From NCBI GenBank assembly GCA_003254925.1, contig QANZ01046766.1, forward strand, positions 67,761 to 131,760: 64,000 nt of DNA, in the 5' to 3' direction. This DNA is from Chamaecrista fasciculata (lineage: Eukaryota; Streptophyta; Magnoliopsida; Fabales; Fabaceae). Both the position numbers and the translations under genes were made by a program. Of the stretch, positions 24,000 to 36,000 are shown one piece after another (within the stretch, counting starts at the first letter, position 1; each line of letters starts with the position of its first letter). A model generated the notes under the pieces. The model saw only the letters and a program-made list of their open reading frames with translations. It had not been told where the DNA came from and did not search any database.

Positions 24000-24199
24000 G
24001 TGATCTGACCTAAAATGAATATATATTTTTGGTCATATCTTGTTATTATTAATATATATATTTAGCTAATAAGCCATAATATGACTAGAGATTTATATCA
24101 TAGGTGTCACATTAAGAATAATATAAAAACCACAAATTAACAACTAATTTATGCACTTAATATTATTAAAGTATTTTATAAGATTTTGCATAATCGTTT

Positions 24200-25485
24200 G
24201 TTAAGTGTTTCAGCTGAGAATTATAAAAATAACAAAGGAATCATCTAGAAGATAACAAAAAGCGCAAAAGATATTTTGAGCCGTCGTGTGAGTCACCGGC
24301 TCAGACACGGAATTCACACGGCTCAAGAATATTCTGGAATATGACGTCAGCAGATAAGCTTCAGAAGACTCTGGATCTACTCCGCCTCTCTGAGCCAAAG
24401 GCTAAAAGTAAAAATCTCGCGGCTCAGAATATTCCGAAGCAGAAGAGTATGTTTTGCACGACCACAATTCAAGATAGGAAGATATAATCGAAATATCGCA
24501 GATATTTCGCTGCGCCGTCTTCTTGGGCCGCCTGCTCAGCCCACGGCCCAAAGTCGAAATTTTCCCCTTGACTTGCGGATCAAGCACACTACTCCACACT
24601 ATAAATAAAGGTCGTCATTCTACGCTCAGAGCATCCTTTACCGAGTTTAGCATAGAAAAATCACTTTTGTTCCAATTCTCTCATGCAAGGCTAAAAACCT
24701 TTGTTCCCGCCGGAGTATCATGAAGGAGGCCAGAGCTCAACGTTCTTCATAGATTAGGAAGTGTTTTTTATTTAGATTTTTTTTTCTTTGATAATTGTTC
24801 TTAGAATTTGGTGCTACTTTTGAGATACAATTGTTCGGATTTATAGATTAATACTTCATTAAAATAATGAGACCTTGACATTCCCGGAGTTTGTCTCTCT
24901 CACGATTAATAAAGTTGCTTTTTAAGGTTTGCTAAGAGGTGGTCTATTTATCTTAGGAATATATAATTTGGATTATTCGTAGTTTTTTTATTGTTCCGAT
25001 GTGGCAATAATATAGATTGCCCCGAAGAGCTTTGATGAATTGTTCATACCTAGTGTAGGTTGAATGTTTAATCTTGATCATATATTTATTTATTATCACT
25101 TGATTGATTGTGTTTGAGTGTAAATGCATTATTGAGTATAGTAGATAAACATGTCTATTTAAGGGTATTTGCTTCTATGTTTGTTGAGCAAGGAAGGCCG
25201 AGTTCAAGATACATCCGTGGGATTCGCATTCTTCACTTATTAGTTACCGTTTACTAGATAATTCATTTCGTTCCTTATTCTTAATTATAATTCACCTTTG
25301 TAAGCCTGTTCCGTGTTCACGAAAACTTGTTCCGATACAATCGTTGTTAAAATTCCTAGAAGTTCCGCGAGAGTTCGACCTTGGGTTAGCATCTATACTA
25401 TATTTTAATAAATATAGTTTATACTTGTGAGGCTCGAGTATAAATTTAATTTGATCGCGCTTTACACCTTACGACGGGTGTCCGC
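24200..25485 (+). repeat. Inverted LTR-like segment inside element Z
   Basis: On the plus strand this segment follows the same order as the sense strand of Z's own LTRs: an aaaaagcgcaaaagat-like start, a gacgtcagcag…aagcttcag block, ttcaagataggaagatataatcg, gggccgcc…cacggccc, cttgacttgcggatcaagca, a TATA box (ctataaataaag, 24600-24611), then a U5-like region ending acgacgggtgtccgca (Z ends …gcgacgggtgcggtca). It is clearly diverged from Z's LTRs and lacks its U3 start. It lies in the opposite orientation to Z, within Z's untranslated leader. Confidence 0.6.
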
Positions 25486-25683
25486 ATTAGCATGCAACAC
25501 TAATTGAACCCTAGAAGCTTTAATATCGAAAAATTAAACAAACTAATGACTCACTAAATACTAAATAAACTACGAAACAAACAAAAAAAAACAAAAAAAA
25601 AAACCTAGACTCCCTAAGACACGCAAAAAGGAAACTGAATTCGTAAGAATTTGGCGCTATTAACTGTTAAACTTAAAGGATAG

Positions 25684-25702
25684 TTCCCTGGCAACGGCGC
25701 CA
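25684..25702 (-). other. Primer-binding site, tRNA-Asp type (element Z)
   Basis: The minus strand reads TGGCGCCGTTGCCAGGGA two bases after the LTR end. It matches the 3' end of plant tRNA-Asp(GTC) with one mismatch. This priming is typical of Athila-type gypsy elements. Confidence 0.85.
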
Positions 25703-25704
25703 AT

Positions 25705-27104
25705 TGGACCGCACCTGTCGCTAGGTGGCCAAAATACCGGAGTCAATGCACTATAGTGGCGCAATCCGAGTCGATCTCTCGAGGAACTTACTTATATAGT
25801 TTAAATGCGAATAGTACTTTCATTCTTTCTAAATGGGAAAAGGTAAAGGAAATAGTTTGGAATGTTGATCTAATACCTAAGACACGAATTGAATTAAGCA
25901 ATAAATATTTAGTGATTTTTAAGTAATGGACTAAATTGAAAGGAAACAATAATAAACAAACTAATTAACCAAGTTGAGAAGGTACCCGACAGAGTGATTG
26001 GATTGAGCAATCATCACTACTAACGATGAGTGGAGCATCTCGACCAAATCATCCTAAGGTAGTGATTAATTACTTAATGACCTAGATTGACAACTTAATC
26101 ATGAAAAGACCTTAAACAAGATAATTCATAACTAGAATTGAAAACCTTCATTCAATTGATGATAAAAGAATGATCAAGAATCATAAATCTTAATAACAAA
26201 AACTATTGTCAAGAAACCAAGTTCTTAATCAATAAACAGGAATTATAACTAGTTCTCAGGTTCAACTAGAAATCAAGAACAAGAAAGTAAAACCCTAATT
26301 CAAGTGTGAGAAAACTCCCTTAAATGTAGACCCTAGTTCATGCATTGCTCCAATGCTCCTCCGATCGTAGATGTTTAGCTGCTCATGGTGGAAAGATGAA
26401 CAAATTCAGATTGTATTGCCATGATCCCACAAGAACTTTGAGATGAAGAATATATCTCTATTTTCTATGGTGCTCTCTACTCTCTGCGCTGTGCGATGCC
26501 CTAAGTGCAGAATGACGAATTCTATTTATAGGCTCGAAAATATGCTTGATCCGCAATTCAAGGAACGATTTTGGACTTGTGCCGTCAACTGCGCCGGCGG
26601 CCCAACACAGAGACGCAACGCAATATCAGTGATTTTTCGATTATATATCCGTATCTTGAATCCTAGCCGTCCAAAACTTATCCTAGACTACGTCTCTTCT
26701 TGCGCCGTTGGCTCAAGTTATGGCTCAGCCTAATTTTTCGGTGAAGCTTACGTGCTGACGTCATACTCCTCTCAGAGACTTGCACCGCGGGAAGTCCTCA
26801 TTTGGGTCGGCGGCCCAACATGGTGCTGCAAAACATTTTGTGCTTTTTTGCGATCTTCTCGTTGATTCTAGACGGTCCCCTTTTGGTTAGACCCAGTTTG
26901 GATACCTGAAACACTGACAAACCCATTAAATAGCACTTATTTATTAAATACAATAAATAAACACTAAATAACCTATTTTTATCCATTTTATTATGCCATA
27001 CCTTAACGCATCCCTTAATACATTATGTGGTTTAGTTGCAACATATTAGCATTATAAACACGTAAAAAGAAGACCATATATCATATCAAAATTTGGGCTG
27101 ATCA
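25705..27104 (-). repeat. 5' LTR of element Z (1400 bp)
   Basis: Starts tggaccgcacctgtcgctagg, with one extra G relative to the 3' LTR, and ends gggctgatca at 27104. The minus-strand TATA box is at about 26532-26523. It differs from the other LTR by scattered substitutions and small indels; a ~15 bp deletion lies near 26700, where cacttgcgccgt is lost. Confidence 0.9.
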
Positions 27105-30100
27105 GTTGCAGATTATTCCTAGCCTTATTTAAACAACTTTACATATTGATCGTAGAAAGCCCACCGCCCCTAACGTAAAGAACTAGGGTTTATGGATGAA
27201 TATAGAGATTCTACCGTTGGAAGGGAGTCATCGCAATGAAGATGATGATGAAGCTGATAAAGGTAGATTATGGATGAATATCATACATTAAATCAATGAT
27301 GTACCAACGTAAACACCCCATTTGGTTTGGGTCTTTTTGTAATTATCAAAATTGTTGGGTCTTTTTATAAATAAATAAAGTTTTTGAGTTATTTTCTTTT
27401 TGGGGGTTTCTTTGTAAATATTTTGTTTTTGAACCTATATAAAAAGGAGAAGATAAACCATTAGTCCAAAGAAAACAAAAAGGTGAACCATACCAAAATG
27501 CCAACATTAATTATTCATTTTATAAGAATTGAGTATCATTAAAAAAATTAATAAAAGAAGGTAACTTCATTCATACTTTTGAGAATTTACTATTTGCTCA
27601 TATTATAAAATAGAAGAAAATATATTAGTTTTATTTTATTCTAAAACTAACTTATTTCATTGTATCTTGTCCTTGATAATAACTTTTAATAATTGTTATT
27701 TTATTTCTTATTTTTATTATCATTAATTTGAAAAAATATATTATGCTAAAAAAATGATTATTAAATCATTCATAATCTAATATCTTCATAGTTGGATGGA
27801 TTATTAAACTGGTCAACTTTAAGGTCATTACGTTAATTACCTATAGAATTAAATTAACGGAAAACTTACTATTTGGTCCCTTAATTTACAACGAGGCAAC
27901 TAATCACCCATGAATAATGAAAATACATAATTTAGTAGTCACAAAAAATTAATTTTTTATTGTGAAACTTATAAACATGTGTTGTATGGGTGTGGTACGG
28001 GTGTTGGATACAGACACGTGTTCGACTCGCTGATTCGCCCTCAAAATGAAGTGTCTATACTTCATAGAAAATAACCAATTTATCAAAAATAAGGCTAAAT
28101 CTCGCAAATAATTAAGCACAAACAACATAATAAATAACATGGAATGTCACAAGAATATATCACAATATTTGGTTAGATCATTTATGTAGTCACGATTCTT
28201 ATATTTCTTGTAATGTATGTCTTAACTTTCAAGGTAATGAATTCTTAATAGGATTGAATAATTTTATTAATTCAATAACTAATATATTATAAACTAATAA
28301 CGAAAAACTTGAATGAAGATATAGAACTTTTAATTCAATTTAAAATCAAACTTATAATATTTTTAAATTATAAATTTAAATAATAATTACAAGAGTATTT
28401 ATCTCATTTCACAATTTTATGAAAAAAGTGCAATTCATGTTTCACATGAAACTTAAAAGATTAAAAAGATATTAAGGTTATTAAAAGCGGGAAAAACTTG
28501 GAGTAAGTTTACAATATTAGGGAGTAAACTACAAGTTTTCATATAATATGAGAAATATTGCAATTGGGTGCATATTTTTGAATAGATAAGTGCTATTTCC
28601 AAGTAGAAGTAATTAAAACAATAAAAAAGTTAGAGAAGGCTCCAGAATATTTTTGCATAATGTCCATATTCAATGTTTCGTACTAGGTTCTAGATTACTT
28701 CTCCCCTTATTTAAAGAACTCTACCAAAAGATTGTAGCAAGCCGCCCACTGCCCCCAAACCTAAGATCTAGGGTTTCACTTTAAATCTTTGTGCCAACAA
28801 TATAGAGATTCTACTGATGGAGGAGTGTGATGACAACGAAGATGACGATGAAGCTAACGATGACAGATTATGGATGAATATCCTACATCAAATCAATGAT
28901 GTACCAAAAGTATGGCGATATTTTTGTATTTCATTCAACTGTTTTTTTCAATTCGATTTCTAGCTATAGTTGTATACATATATACTCTGGAATAACGTTT
29001 CTCAATGTCTGTGTTCAATGCACTGAAATAGGTTGCAGATTATTCGTATCCCTATTTAAACAGCTTTACCAATTGATCATAGCGAGCCCATCGCCCCTAA
29101 CATAATAACTAGGGTTTATGGATGAATATAGAGATTCTACCGATGGAAGGGAGTCATCGCAATGAAGATGACGATGAAGCTGATAAAGGGAGATTATGGA
29201 TGAATATCATACATCAAATCAATGATGTAGCAACGTAAACACCCCATTTGATTCGGGTCTTTTTTGTAATTATCAAAATTGTTGGGTCTTTTTGTAAATA
29301 AATAAAGTTTTTGAGTTATTTTCTTTTTGGGGGTTTCTTTGTAATTATTTTATGTTTTGAACCTATATAAGAAGGAGAAGATAAACCATTAGTCCAAAGA
29401 AAACAAAAAGGTGAACCATACCATAATCGAACATTAATTATTCATTTTAAAAGAATTGAGTCTCATTAAAAAAATTAATAAAAAAAGATAACTTCATTAA
29501 TACTTTTGAGAATTTACTATTTCCTCATATTTTTAAATAGAAGAAAATATATTATTTTTATTCTATTCTAAAACTAACTTATTTCATTGTATCTTGTCCT
29601 TGATAATAACTTTTAATAATTGTTATTTTCTTTCTTATTTTTATTATGATTAATTTGAAAAAATATATGATGCTAAAAAAATGATTATTAAATAATTCAT
29701 AATCTAATATCTTCATAGTGGATCGATTATTGAACTGGTCAACTTTAAGGTCATTACGTTAATTACCTATAGAATTAAATTAACGGAAAACTTACTATTT
29801 GGTCCCTTAATTTACAACGAGGCAACTAATCAACCCATGAATAATACATGATTTAGTAGTCCTTGAGATATTTCAATTATCAACTATTTGGTCCATAGTG
29901 ACAATTTGGTCTTTGAATTTGAATTAATTGTATAATTTTTTATCCGTGAATTTGTAATATTAATACAATTGGCTCTCTGAATTTGAACTAATTTTGTACT
30001 TTTCGTTAATGAATTTCTAGTATATTTATATTATTTGGTTCCTAAATTTGTACTTTTTGGTGCTTGAATTTGACACTGGGAACAAATCGTTGATAATTAC

Positions 30101-30188
30101 AATAATGCAAAGACTGAGTAATATATTTTCGTTATTCAAGGACTGATTAGTTGACTTAGTCTAAATTCAAGAGTCTTAGTTGATTTTT

Positions 30189-30620
30189 GAGTAAACTAGC
30201 AAATCGGTCCCTGGATTATGACGCGTTTACAGGTTGGTCCCTTGATTAATCAAATAGACGAATAAGTCCCCGAATTTGTCGGACGTTAGACAAATACGTC
30301 CCTCCGTCAACCTGACGTTCCAAAAAACGTGACGTGGCACGTTAACTGCCATGTCAGCACGGGTTTAACTGAAAAAAAAAAATTGCCAACTGGGAAACTT
30401 GAGCCACATCAGCATTATTACTAAAAAAAAAAAAGAAAATTCATGTGTTGATAAGTTGGTCCCTCACTTCAATTTTTATCCCATTATTTTCAATTCCCCC
30501 TCTTTCTCATCATCTTCATTCATTTTAGTCCCAAATCCTCAAAATAAAATTTTAAAGTGTCCCAAAACTATTCCAAACATTCCAATTTATTCCTTAAAAA
30601 TATTAAAAGCCATAAAACAA
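30189..30620 (+). repeat. Left terminal inverted repeat arm
   Basis: Matches the reverse complement of about 32350-32787 base for base, apart from scattered substitutions and short A-tract indels. A further internal copy of its inner part (tttagtcc…aaaattttaaagtgtcccaaaact) recurs at about 30715-30830. Confidence 0.8.
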
Positions 30621-30880
30621 AAACTCTAAACCTTAAAACTATAAACAGTAAACCCTATAATCTAAAACCTAAACCCTAAAAAAATCTAATTTGAGCAATC
30701 AGGTCCCTCACCCATTTTTATCCCATTATTCTCAATACCCCCTCTTTTCATCATCTTCATTCATTTTAGTCCGAAATCCTCAAAATAAAATTTTAAAGTG
30801 TCCCAAAACTCTTCCAAACATTCTTATTTAGTCCTAACCCTAAACCCAAAACCCTAAATCCTAAACCCTAATTTTTTTTT
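30620..30880 (+). repeat. Telomere-like CCCTAAA tract (left arm)
   Basis: Degenerate aaccctaaa/ccctaaac reiterations, mirrored as ttagggttt on the other arm at about 31985-32360. It is too irregular for a true telomere and lies inside the inverted repeat arms, so it belongs to the transposon. Confidence 0.6.
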
Positions 30881-31408
30881 AATCTTCATCTTCATCTTCC
30901 CATTTTAACATAAATTCGTAATTTTTTTTAATCCCTAAATCCCCTAAATTTTTTTAATCCCTAACCCCTAAAATCTTCATCTTCCAAATATTCCAACTTC
31001 CATGGTTCTTCTTCTGATATAGCTTGAATCTCTATCTTCTTCATCACCCCATCATCATCATCCCCATGACTCTCCATAACTTTTCATTCACGACTAGCTC
31101 TTCCAATTTCTCTCTCTTCTTGAAATTTCATACCCAAAATATATGATATCTGGTTTCGCTGTTTTACAATCACAAACAAAAATGGAAGAACAGAGTGAAT
31201 AAATGCACAAAGAGAGTCATGGGGATGAAATATGCAATCTGCAATTTCATACCCAAAAAACTCGAAACCCCTAAAATCTGCAATATGCAATTCAAAAACT
31301 AAAAAATTAGGAACCCCTAAAATCTGCAATCTACATCCCCTAAAATCATACCCATTCTTCATTCCATTTCCCCCAATTAATTAATCCCAGATATTGTTTC
31401 TACATAAC

Positions 31409-31806
31409 GTGAATTTGATCATAGTGATTGAGAAGATGAAAAAATCACTGCAATTAGTGGGCATCGATGCGAGGGATGATCTGTACGCAATGTTGTCATT
31501 TAGTGTGAGATCGTCGTTGGGAGAAAATTGAAAGGAGTGGGGTTTTCGGCAAGTGATGTTGTGCTTGCGAGAGAATCGAGAGAAGCATTAGGGAGGATTT
31601 TAGGGTGGCTTTCGCCATTAGCGCATAACATGATAAAGTGGCAGAGTGAGAGGAGCTTCAAGTAGCAAAGCTTGATGGTGATTATGAAAATGAAGACGAA
31701 TAATAATGTGTTGGTTTTGCAGACGCTGTTCTTTGCGAACAAGGAGAAGACGAAAGCTGCCATAGCAGAGCTTCTTGTGGGGTTGAATTATATTTGGAGA
31801 AGATGA
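31409..31806 (+). pseudogene. Captured fragment of a plant DUF668 (PSK SIMULATOR-like) gene
   Basis: The plus-strand translation gives, in order, IIVIEKMKKSLQLVGIDARD, DLYAMLSFSVRSSLGEN, then after a one-base shift SDVVLARESREALGRILGWL, SPLAHNMIKWQSERSF, NNVLVLQTLFFANKEKT and LLVGLNYIWR. This is the ordered signature of the DUF668 domain found in plant PSI1-type proteins. These are membrane-associated proteins linked to phytosulfokine-dependent growth in Arabidopsis. Damage is light: one frameshift near 31530 and one in-frame TAG after SERSFK near 31660. The N-terminal DUF3475 region and the C-terminus are absent. Being bracketed by the transposon's inverted arms points to transduplication. 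Confidence 0.8.
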
Positions 31807-31979
31807 TGATTGAGTGGATGCGAGGAGGAATTTGGAAGATCATGAAGGATGCGACCATATGGCTGTTTTTTTATTATTTTTTTCAATTTTTGGGCGGAGG
31901 AGGAAGAAGATGATGATGTTGATGATGATCTGTGATGTTGATGATGATTTGAGAAAATCATGATCATAAAAAATTAATT

Positions 31980-32787
31980 TTTTAGATTTTAGGGTTTTGG
32001 TTTTAGGGTTTTAGGGTTTTTAATATTTTTAAGAACTAAATTCAAATGTTTCGAAGAGTTTTAGGACACTTTAAAATTTTATTTTGATGATTTGGGACTA
32101 AAATGAATGAAGTTGATGAAAAGAGGAGGAATTGAGAACAATGGGATAAGAATGGGTGAGAGACTTAATTTCTCAAATTAGATTTTTTAGGGTTTAGGGT
32201 ATATGTTTTTAGGGTTTTAGGGTTTAGGATTTTGGGGTTTAGGATTTTAGTGTTTGGGGTTTAGGGTTTGGGGTTTATGTTTTAGGGTTTTATGGTTTAG
32301 GATTTTAGTGTTTAGGGTTTATAGTTTTAGGGTTTAGAGTTTGGGTTTTAGGGTTTTTAATACTTTTAAGGACTAAATTCGAATGTTTGGAAGAGTTTGG
32401 AGACACTTTACAATTTTATATTGAGAATTTGGGACTAAAATGAATGAAGATGATGGAAAAGAGGGGTAATTGAAAATAATGGTATAAAAATTGAAGCTAG
32501 GGATCAATTTGTCAACACATGAATTTTCTTTTTTTAGTAATAATGCTGATGTGGCGCAATTTACCAAGTTGGCAATTTTTTTTTAAGTTAACCTCGTGCC
32601 GACGTGGCAGTTAACGTGCCACGTTAGCACTTAATGTGCTACGTCACGTTTATTGGAACGTTAAGTTGATGGAGGGACGTATTTGTCTAACGTCCGACAA
32701 ATTCGGGGACTTATTCATCCATTTGATTAATCCAAGGACCAACCTGTAAACACGTCATAATCCAGAGACCGATTTGCTAGTTTACTC
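31980..32787 (-). repeat. Right terminal inverted repeat arm
   Basis: Reverse complement of the left arm, including the ttagggttt tract (about 31985-32360) and the highly similar outer ~430 bp. An inner partial duplication lies at about 32030-32170. The arm ends …gatttgctagtttactc. Confidence 0.75.
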
Positions 32788-33040
32788 GTTGGTTTTCTCT
32801 AATATTTTGATAATGCATACAATTAATTAACAAATTAAATTATCAGTGAACCTTAAAGAAACAAGGAACAACCTTGTGTGCAAGGTTAACAAAATATTTA
32901 ATAACATATAACTTAAAGTAAATTTGTTCAGTAACATTTAAGCCATTGAACAATTAGTCTCAATCAATTTTAATTTTACAATATCCAATAATATAGTTGG
33001 TATAATAACATTAAGTGAAATATTCCTAAGGATTATTCTG
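32788..33040. other. Unassigned AT-rich stretch
   Basis: Lies between the transposon and LTR X3. It contains a poly-T run near 33040 and no coding or repeat signal that I can tie to another part of the window. Confidence 0.4.
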
Positions 33041-36000
33041 TTTTTTTTTTTTAAATCTGCCATATTTCAGAATCTAATTTCTGCCCCCCAAATTTGGTGA
33101 GAATTGCAAAACAGCCCCAATCTTATTTCAGCTTACACGACACTCTTCTCTTCATTTTTTTCACTTGCATCGTGTTGCTCCTCTTCCCTCTCCAACCTTC
33201 GTCGCCCACCATCGTGCCCTGGCCAGACGACGCCGTCATCTCCCTCTGACGTCGAAGAACGTCGTCGGCGACCTACTTCATAGTGGTGGTTGTCCCTCCT
33301 GCCTTGGTTTGTGGCTTTCTCTTCCATTTTCTTCTCTTTGTTCCTCTTTGTTTTGAGCGGAATTCTTTTTTGGTTGCTTCAAATTTCTGCTTGCTTATGG
33401 ATATTAGATTAAACATTGAGCTTCATCCTTCTTCCTTCCCACCTCCATGGTCATTTTGGAAGCCACACAAGCTTGGGTAAGCTACTCCATTCTCCGTTTT
33501 CGGCCATATTGGGGGTATGTACCAAAATCCACAATTTATTTATTGTTTATTGATTTTCATAGTTGAAATGGACCTCTTAATGATAGTATATCATTCTTGG
33601 AACCTTTAGAAACTATTAAAACACCATAATATTGAGGTTTTGGACCTTTTTACTCTAGGGTTCAAAAGTGACGAAAATTTAGGAAAATTGGGGTTTTTGA
33701 TCAAATATCTTTGTTTCCATGAAATTTTTGGTTTGGATAAGTTCATTGAATGATATAAATGTGTTCTAATTCATTAACTTGAATTTAGAATGTATATTTT
33801 GAAACTTGATTTTCATGGAGAAACTGTAAAGTTTGTAAATTGGTCCCTATTGGGGATTTTGATGGTTTTGATGAACTAAATGGAATACTTTGGAATTATG
33901 AAGAGTTTTCGAACAATGATATTGAATTTAAAGTGCGGTACTTTATCTATGCAAGTTAAATTTGGAGGAAAATGATGTGTCAAGTTGTGAGATTGATCTA
34001 TGCTTTAGTTTTAAAATTTTCTTGTGAACTAATCTTAACTCATGGATTCCACAACATTGCTAAAGCTCCCAAATTGATACCCAAGCCTCTTGTTGGTATC
34101 TTGGATAGGTGTTAGGTGGGTGTGACTAAGGACTAAGATGAGGGTTAAGAATTGGGTGTCCTGTGAGAAGCTATCATTAGCTTTTGTAATTTTGAAATTG
34201 AGTCATTGTTTGTGATTGTGTTTATAGATTCGCCTACATTGGTCATTTGTTGGGAAGCTAAGAGGTGTAGTCATCTATCATTTGGATCGAGGTGAGTGGC
34301 TTTCTCATACTTGTCATGTGTGAGGGATTGATTGTTGATGGATTTTACTAATTTGCGAATTAACTCTTCCATTGACAGTTTTCTCAAAATTTAGGAATCT
34401 TGAGTACTCTTTGATATAAGTCGATGGTGGTGAGTGATTGACTTGTAATTAAATTACCTTCATATTATTGTTACCTCTGGTGAATGAGTATCTGCGTATG
34501 GAGTGCGCTCCAATTCCAGGATGGAGTGATTATTTGTATTTCTCCCCAATGAAGGGTTGAGGCCGAACTATGTTCAAATTGGTGTGAAATTTCTTGATTG
34601 TGGAATCTTGGTTGTGCAACAATAGCTACTTGAGTTATTTATAATGACGATGTGGGAGATCGTGTTCTTGATTATTTGGAACTTATAAAGTTGGACTAGA
34701 TTAGTGTTTAGATGAATTTGTTGCTGTCCTTATATTCTTGTAAATTGATTGATGTTCCTTACAAGGTTATTGATGTTGTTGATCTTTCCATACACCTTGT
34801 GGTATTTCTTTATATGCATTTTCTTCTTGTGAATTTTTATTCATTTCTCTTTATGATGAATGACTTAGGTTTTTTTTTCTTTTTTTATCTTGAAACTTGA
34901 ATGACAACTTAAAAGTTAACTAGTTAGTTTTAAAATTACTTTTATTTGATCCTAAACTTCTTGATTGAGCTGCCTTGATAGAAAATATGAAATTATGGTT
35001 ATGTTTTTTTATTTTTTCAATTTAAATGTTGATTGATGTTGGTGATAATATTTAATTTTACTTTGATTGTTATATGTCCTGTGTTGACTTAATTTGCTTG
35101 TGCTTGTGCTTGTGCTTTTGCTTGGGTTTGTATTTGTGTGTGTTTGAGATCGTGTTTCTGTACGTGCTTGCACTCTTCATTCTAGCTATGATATGGATTG
35201 AAAATCTTTACTTACTTTAATGTGTGCTTTATCGTTGATTATTTGTGGAATGAATGAGATAATACTATGTGCGGTCCTAATGGGTGGAATAAGCTGTGTG
35301 CAGTGCCCAAGAGTTGAGATAATGCAGTGCCCACCAATTTGTCAACACATATACATGTGATTGAGCTGTGAAATGATTTTTGAATCTTAGTTTGCAAGGA
35401 AATTTTGAGTTAGTTGTAAAGTGATGATTCTTTGATGTTGAATACTATTATTGATATTGGGCGAATTTTAATCTTTGATAGTCTGAATGATATTGGTCAA
35501 ATTACTTCTGCGTTGTTAGTTATCCTACGTGTAGATGCCATTGAGGGAAACAAATGGGACTTCATTTTAAATCAGTCTTTTTTTTTTAAACTATTTTTCT
35601 TTACCAGATTACTTCTGCTTAAAATAGTTTTCACAAAGCTTGATTCCTAATATGTCTGCGCGTACGACTATATATAAACTTATATTATTATTCAATTTCT
35701 AATCCCTCATGAGTTTTTTCTCTCACTTGATAGGCCTTAAGAATTTAATTGTAAACTCTTGTGAACTATAAGTCGTGGATTGATTTAAATATTTTATCAT
35801 ATTAAACGTTGATTCTAGTAAGGAAGCTCAATAGAAGGTTTCATCACTCGATTTTCCTTCCCAAATTTTAGTTTAACAAAGCTTTACATCCTTGTTACTT
35901 CGTTGACTAAACTTCATATTATTCTCAATAAATCTTAGAAGAATGTTTTCTTAAAAATTCCATAATTCCAAAAGATTTTCTTAAGCCGGTGGTTGTTCAC

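Larger units (their letters stand above)
22144..27104 (-). mobile_element. Element Z: non-autonomous Athila-like Ty3/gypsy element, 4961 bp
   Basis: Flanked by a 5-bp target duplication GTTGC (22139-22143 and 27105-27109). LTRs are 22144-23552 and 25705-27104. The primer-binding site next to the right LTR matches tRNA-Asp, and a purine tract lies next to the left LTR, so the element is on the minus strand. It encodes only a 111-residue gag N-terminus (23664-23999) with no protease, RT, RNase H or integrase. It would need proteins from another Athila-type element. The two LTRs are very similar by eye, suggesting a fairly recent insertion. The interior also holds an oppositely oriented LTR-like segment. 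Confidence 0.9.
21633..28526 (+). repeat. Y unit 2, split by element Z and internally deleted
   Basis: Block a runs from 21633 to 22143, is interrupted by element Z, and resumes at 27105-27300. Block b and the start of c follow to about 27939. There the sequence jumps from ttagtagtc into the later part of block d (aaaaattaattttttattgtg). Compared with Y1, about 2.2 kb is missing, including the transposon site and the TATA box. Without Z the unit is only about 1.93 kb. Confidence 0.75.
30189..32787. mobile_element. Long-TIR DNA transposon (MULE-like) with captured gene fragment, 2599 bp
   Basis: The left end gagtaaactagcaaatcggt is matched by its reverse complement at 32768-32787. The arms stay highly similar for about 430 bp, including gtcggacgttagacaaatac, and then more loosely for about 700 bp through CCCTAAA-rich DNA. 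The flanks gttgatttt (left) and gttggtttt (right) could be a 9-bp target duplication with one mismatch and a one-base offset. Long TIRs, 9-bp duplication and foreign cargo fit Mutator-like elements of the Pack-MULE kind. There is no transposase, so it is non-autonomous. The MULE call is inference; the inverted repeats and cargo are seen directly. Confidence 0.65.

Noticed and set aside
31084-31763. Minus-strand ORFs within the transposon cargo
   Set aside because: The 31500-31763 frame is the antisense shadow of the plus-strand DUF668 fragment. The 31084-31362 frame has no recognisable motif.
30620-32360. CCCTAAA/TTAGGGT tracts as interstitial telomere
   Set aside because: Degenerate, on both inverted arms of a transposon and in mirror orientation, so they are part of the element and not a telomere relic of chromosome fusion.
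33133-33480. Short ORFs in the 5' part of X3
   Set aside because: Low-complexity Leu/Ser/Pro translation, not conserved in frame in X1 or X2.
35096-35135. Short tgcttg reiteration as a microsatellite of interest
   Set aside because: A few imperfect hexamers in a T-rich region; ordinary low-complexity DNA.
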